Positions 31,587 to 32,958 of a stretch of DNA of 32,958 bases are shown here, piece by piece. The translations under genes and the position numbers were made by a program. The notes beneath the pieces were generated by a model. It had not been told where the DNA came from and searched no databases. It saw only the letters and a list, made by a program, of their open reading frames with translations. The first letter of the stretch is position 1. The number at the start of each line of letters is the position of its first letter. The DNA is from Clostridiaceae bacterium (lineage in GTDB: Bacteria; Bacillota; Clostridia; Oscillospirales; QAMX01): contig JAEDGJ010000007.1 in NCBI GenBank assembly GCA_016297585.1, positions 1 through 32,958 on the forward strand, read 5' to 3'.

Positions 31587-32288
31587 GTGGAAACGGTAGT
31601 CAATATAGTGCAGTCCTGCTCCTATTTCGGACTGATCCTGACGCTGGCGGCCTTCTTTGCGGGACGCTGGGTCACGAAAAAGACCGGCATCCGGGCGCTG
31701 AACCCGATGGTGTTCGCGATGGTCGTCATCGTCGCGATCCTGCTGGTATGCCGCGTCGATTACGACGCATACTATGAGAGCGCGCAGATCGTCTCGTTCC
31801 TGCTCGGCCCCACGACGGTGGCGCTCGCCGTGCCGCTCTACCGGCAGGTGCAGGTGCTCAAGCGCAACTGGTGGCTGATTCTTGTCTCCTGCGCGTGCGG
31901 CGCGCTGTCCGCGATGCTCTTCATCTTCGCGTTTTCCGTACTCACACGCCTGAATCCCGACGTGTTCCGCTCCATTCTGACGAAATCCGTCACCAGCGCC
32001 ATCGCGCTCGGCGTGACCGCCGAATTCGGCGGGATGCCCGAGCTGACGATCTTCTCCGTGACCATCACCGGCATTACCGGCGCGACCTTCGGGCTGATCG
32101 CCTGCCGCCTGTTCCGCATCCGGGAGCCCGTTGCCGTCGGGCTTGCGATGGGCACCGCGGCGCACGCCATCGGCACCTCCTGCGCGCTCGAGGCGGGCGA
32201 GGTCGAGGGCTCGATGGCGGGGCTCGCCATTGCGACGGCGGGCATCATCTCCGTCATCGCGGCGCCCTATATCGGCTATCTGCTGTAA
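31587..32288 (+). CDS. lrgB: LrgB/CidB family membrane protein
   Basis: The 233-residue membrane protein has the family core KSVTSAIALGVTAEFGGMPELTIF followed by TGITGATFG and the C-terminal GTAAHAIGTSCALEAGEVEGSMAGLA. An ATG at 31578 is only one base from the GGGGAG element. GTG at 31587 has a 10-base spacing, starts just after the preceding stop codon and is preferred. LrgB normally forms a pair with LrgA for holin-like control of murein hydrolases or for pyruvate-type export. Here it stands alone at the end of the DUF4330/O-antigen-ligase/hydrolase unit; LrgA is encoded at 19893-20276 on the opposite strand. Confidence 0.93.
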   Translation: METVVNIVQSCSYFGLILTLAAFFAGRWVTKKTGIRALNPMVFAMVVIVAILLVCRVDYDAYYESAQIVSFLLGPTTVALAVPLYRQVQVLKRNWWLILVSCACGALSAMLFIFAFSVLTRLNPDVFRSILTKSVTSAIALGVTAEFGGMPELTIFSVTITGITGATFGLIACRLFRIREPVAVGLAMGTAAHAIGTSCALEAGEVEGSMAGLAIATAGIISVIAAPYIGYLL

Positions 32289-32345
32289 CCGGCAAAATGA
32301 CCGATTTCGGAAAAGAAAAATATACCACATTGTGAAAAATACCTA

Positions 32346-32374
32346 TTGCGGAATATACACCGTTATGGTATCAT
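32346..32374 (+). promoter_or_regulatory. Probable promoter of the rubrerythrin gene
   Basis: TTGCGG (32346-32351), 17 bases and TATCAT (32369-32374) lie in a conspicuously A+T-rich gap 45 bases before the ATG. Confidence 0.55.
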
Positions 32375-32419
32375 ATTATCATACCTAGGCCAAAAAATCT
32401 TTTACAGGAGGATTTGTAT

Positions 32420-32958
32420 ATGAAAAAGTGGGTTTGCTCGATTTGCGGTTATGTATATGAAGGCGAGAATCCGCCGGAACAGTGCCCGCAGTGCAAGGCG
32501 CCGGCTTCCAAGTTTGTGGAGCAGAAGGGTGAAGTCACCTGGGCTTGCGACCATGTCGTCGGCATCGCGAAGGGCGTTGACGAGCGCGTGATCGAGGGTC
32601 TGCGTGCGAACTTCAACGGCGAGTGCACCGAGGTCGGTATGTATCTGGCGATGGCGCGCGTTGCGGAGCGCGAGGGTTATCCGGAAGTCGGCGCGTTCTA
32701 TAAGCTCGCGGCGCACGAGGAAGCCGAGCATGCGGCGAAGTTCGCGGAGCTCCTGGGCGAAGTCGTCACCGACAGCACGAAGAAGAACCTCGAGCTGCGT
32801 GCGGAAGCCGAGAACGGCGCGACCTCCGGCAAGCTGGAGCTTGCCAAGCTCGCCAAAGAGCTGAACCTCGACGCGATCCATGACACCGTCCACGAGATGG
32901 CCAAGGACGAAGCCCGTCACGGCCGCGCGTTCACGGGTCTGCTCGCGCGTTACTTCGG
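32420..32958 (+). CDS. Reverse rubrerythrin (3' end cut off by window edge)
   Basis: The visible 179 codons encode an N-terminal rubredoxin-type iron site (CSICGYVYEG and CPQCKAP, two CxxC pairs) followed by a ferritin-like four-helix domain with di-iron ligands in ECTEVGMYLAMARVAEREGY, HEEAEHAAKF and KDEARHGRAF. The rubredoxin domain preceding the di-iron domain is the 'reverse' arrangement typical of Clostridia, where the protein works as an oxygen/peroxide reductase. CAGGAGG lies 8 bases before the ATG. It fits an obligate anaerobe. The visible portion is close to full length for the family, so only a short C-terminus is missing. Confidence 0.94.
   Translation, partial: MKKWVCSICGYVYEGENPPEQCPQCKAPASKFVEQKGEVTWACDHVVGIAKGVDERVIEGLRANFNGECTEVGMYLAMARVAEREGYPEVGAFYKLAAHEEAEHAAKFAELLGEVVTDSTKKNLELRAEAENGATSGKLELAKLAKELNLDAIHDTVHEMAKDEARHGRAFTGLLARYF

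Noticed and set aside
1..32958. Mobile elements, CRISPR, tRNA or rRNA genes
   Set aside because: No transposase, integrase, regularly spaced repeat or recognisable tRNA/rRNA sequence was found by reading both strands.

Overview
The window is visibly GC-rich (third codon positions are nearly all G or C) and gene-dense, with short intergenic gaps and strong AGGAGG-type ribosome binding sites. A complete spo0A with an upstream 0A-like box, a Spo0A-type DNA-binding domain, NfnAB, reverse rubrerythrin and DUF421/DUF4363 all point to an anaerobic, high-GC, spore-forming (or formerly spore-forming) member of the Clostridia, probably an Oscillospirales-like gut bacterium. This is inference from gene content; no rRNA is present to confirm it.

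Layout. 1-648 (-) is a truncated PiT phosphate transporter, divergent from trkA-trkH-hemW (+, 877-4810). An ACT-domain protein and a DUF711/PFL-like protein follow (+, 4830-6471) and end at a strong bidirectional terminator. 6579-9668 (-) reads as one operon from a good promoter: yajC, a TIGR04086-type membrane protein, nfnA and nfnB (electron-bifurcating transhydrogenase). 9839-10906 (+) is a DUF421-DUF4363 pair.

11069-17211 (+) is the most interesting part. It is a six-gene carbohydrate/polyol locus with two xylose-isomerase-like TIM barrels, a sulfatase-fold hydrolase with Thr instead of Cys/Ser at the nucleophile position, two related Gfo/Idh/MocA oxidoreductases and an AraC regulator. 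It starts at a consensus promoter whose -35 lies inside an inverted repeat, has a terminator-like hairpin in the middle and a strong terminator at the end. There is no transporter and no classical glycosidase. In each duplicated family one member has lost a conserved active-site residue. The set looks like an undescribed oxidise/isomerise-or-eliminate/reduce pathway for a small modified sugar or polyol, possibly a phosphorylated one.

17622-18416 (+) is spo0A. 18545-22697 (-) carries prs, ilvE, lrgA, rimM and trmD. 23009-24441 (+) holds a variant NagB-type deaminase and a KDPG-type aldolase. 24503-26482 (+) is an orphan GyrB/ParE-type topoisomerase subunit. 26610-28670 (+) is a cytoplasmic glycoside-hydrolase-like protein. 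28717-32288 (+) is a tightly overlapping run of DUF4330 protein, O-antigen-ligase-like protein, alpha/beta hydrolase and LrgB. A reverse rubrerythrin runs off the right edge. LrgA and LrgB, normally adjacent partners, lie about 11 kb apart here.

No tRNA, rRNA, CRISPR array, insertion sequence, integrase or phage gene was recognised. The window looks like stable chromosome with one accessory catabolic locus.
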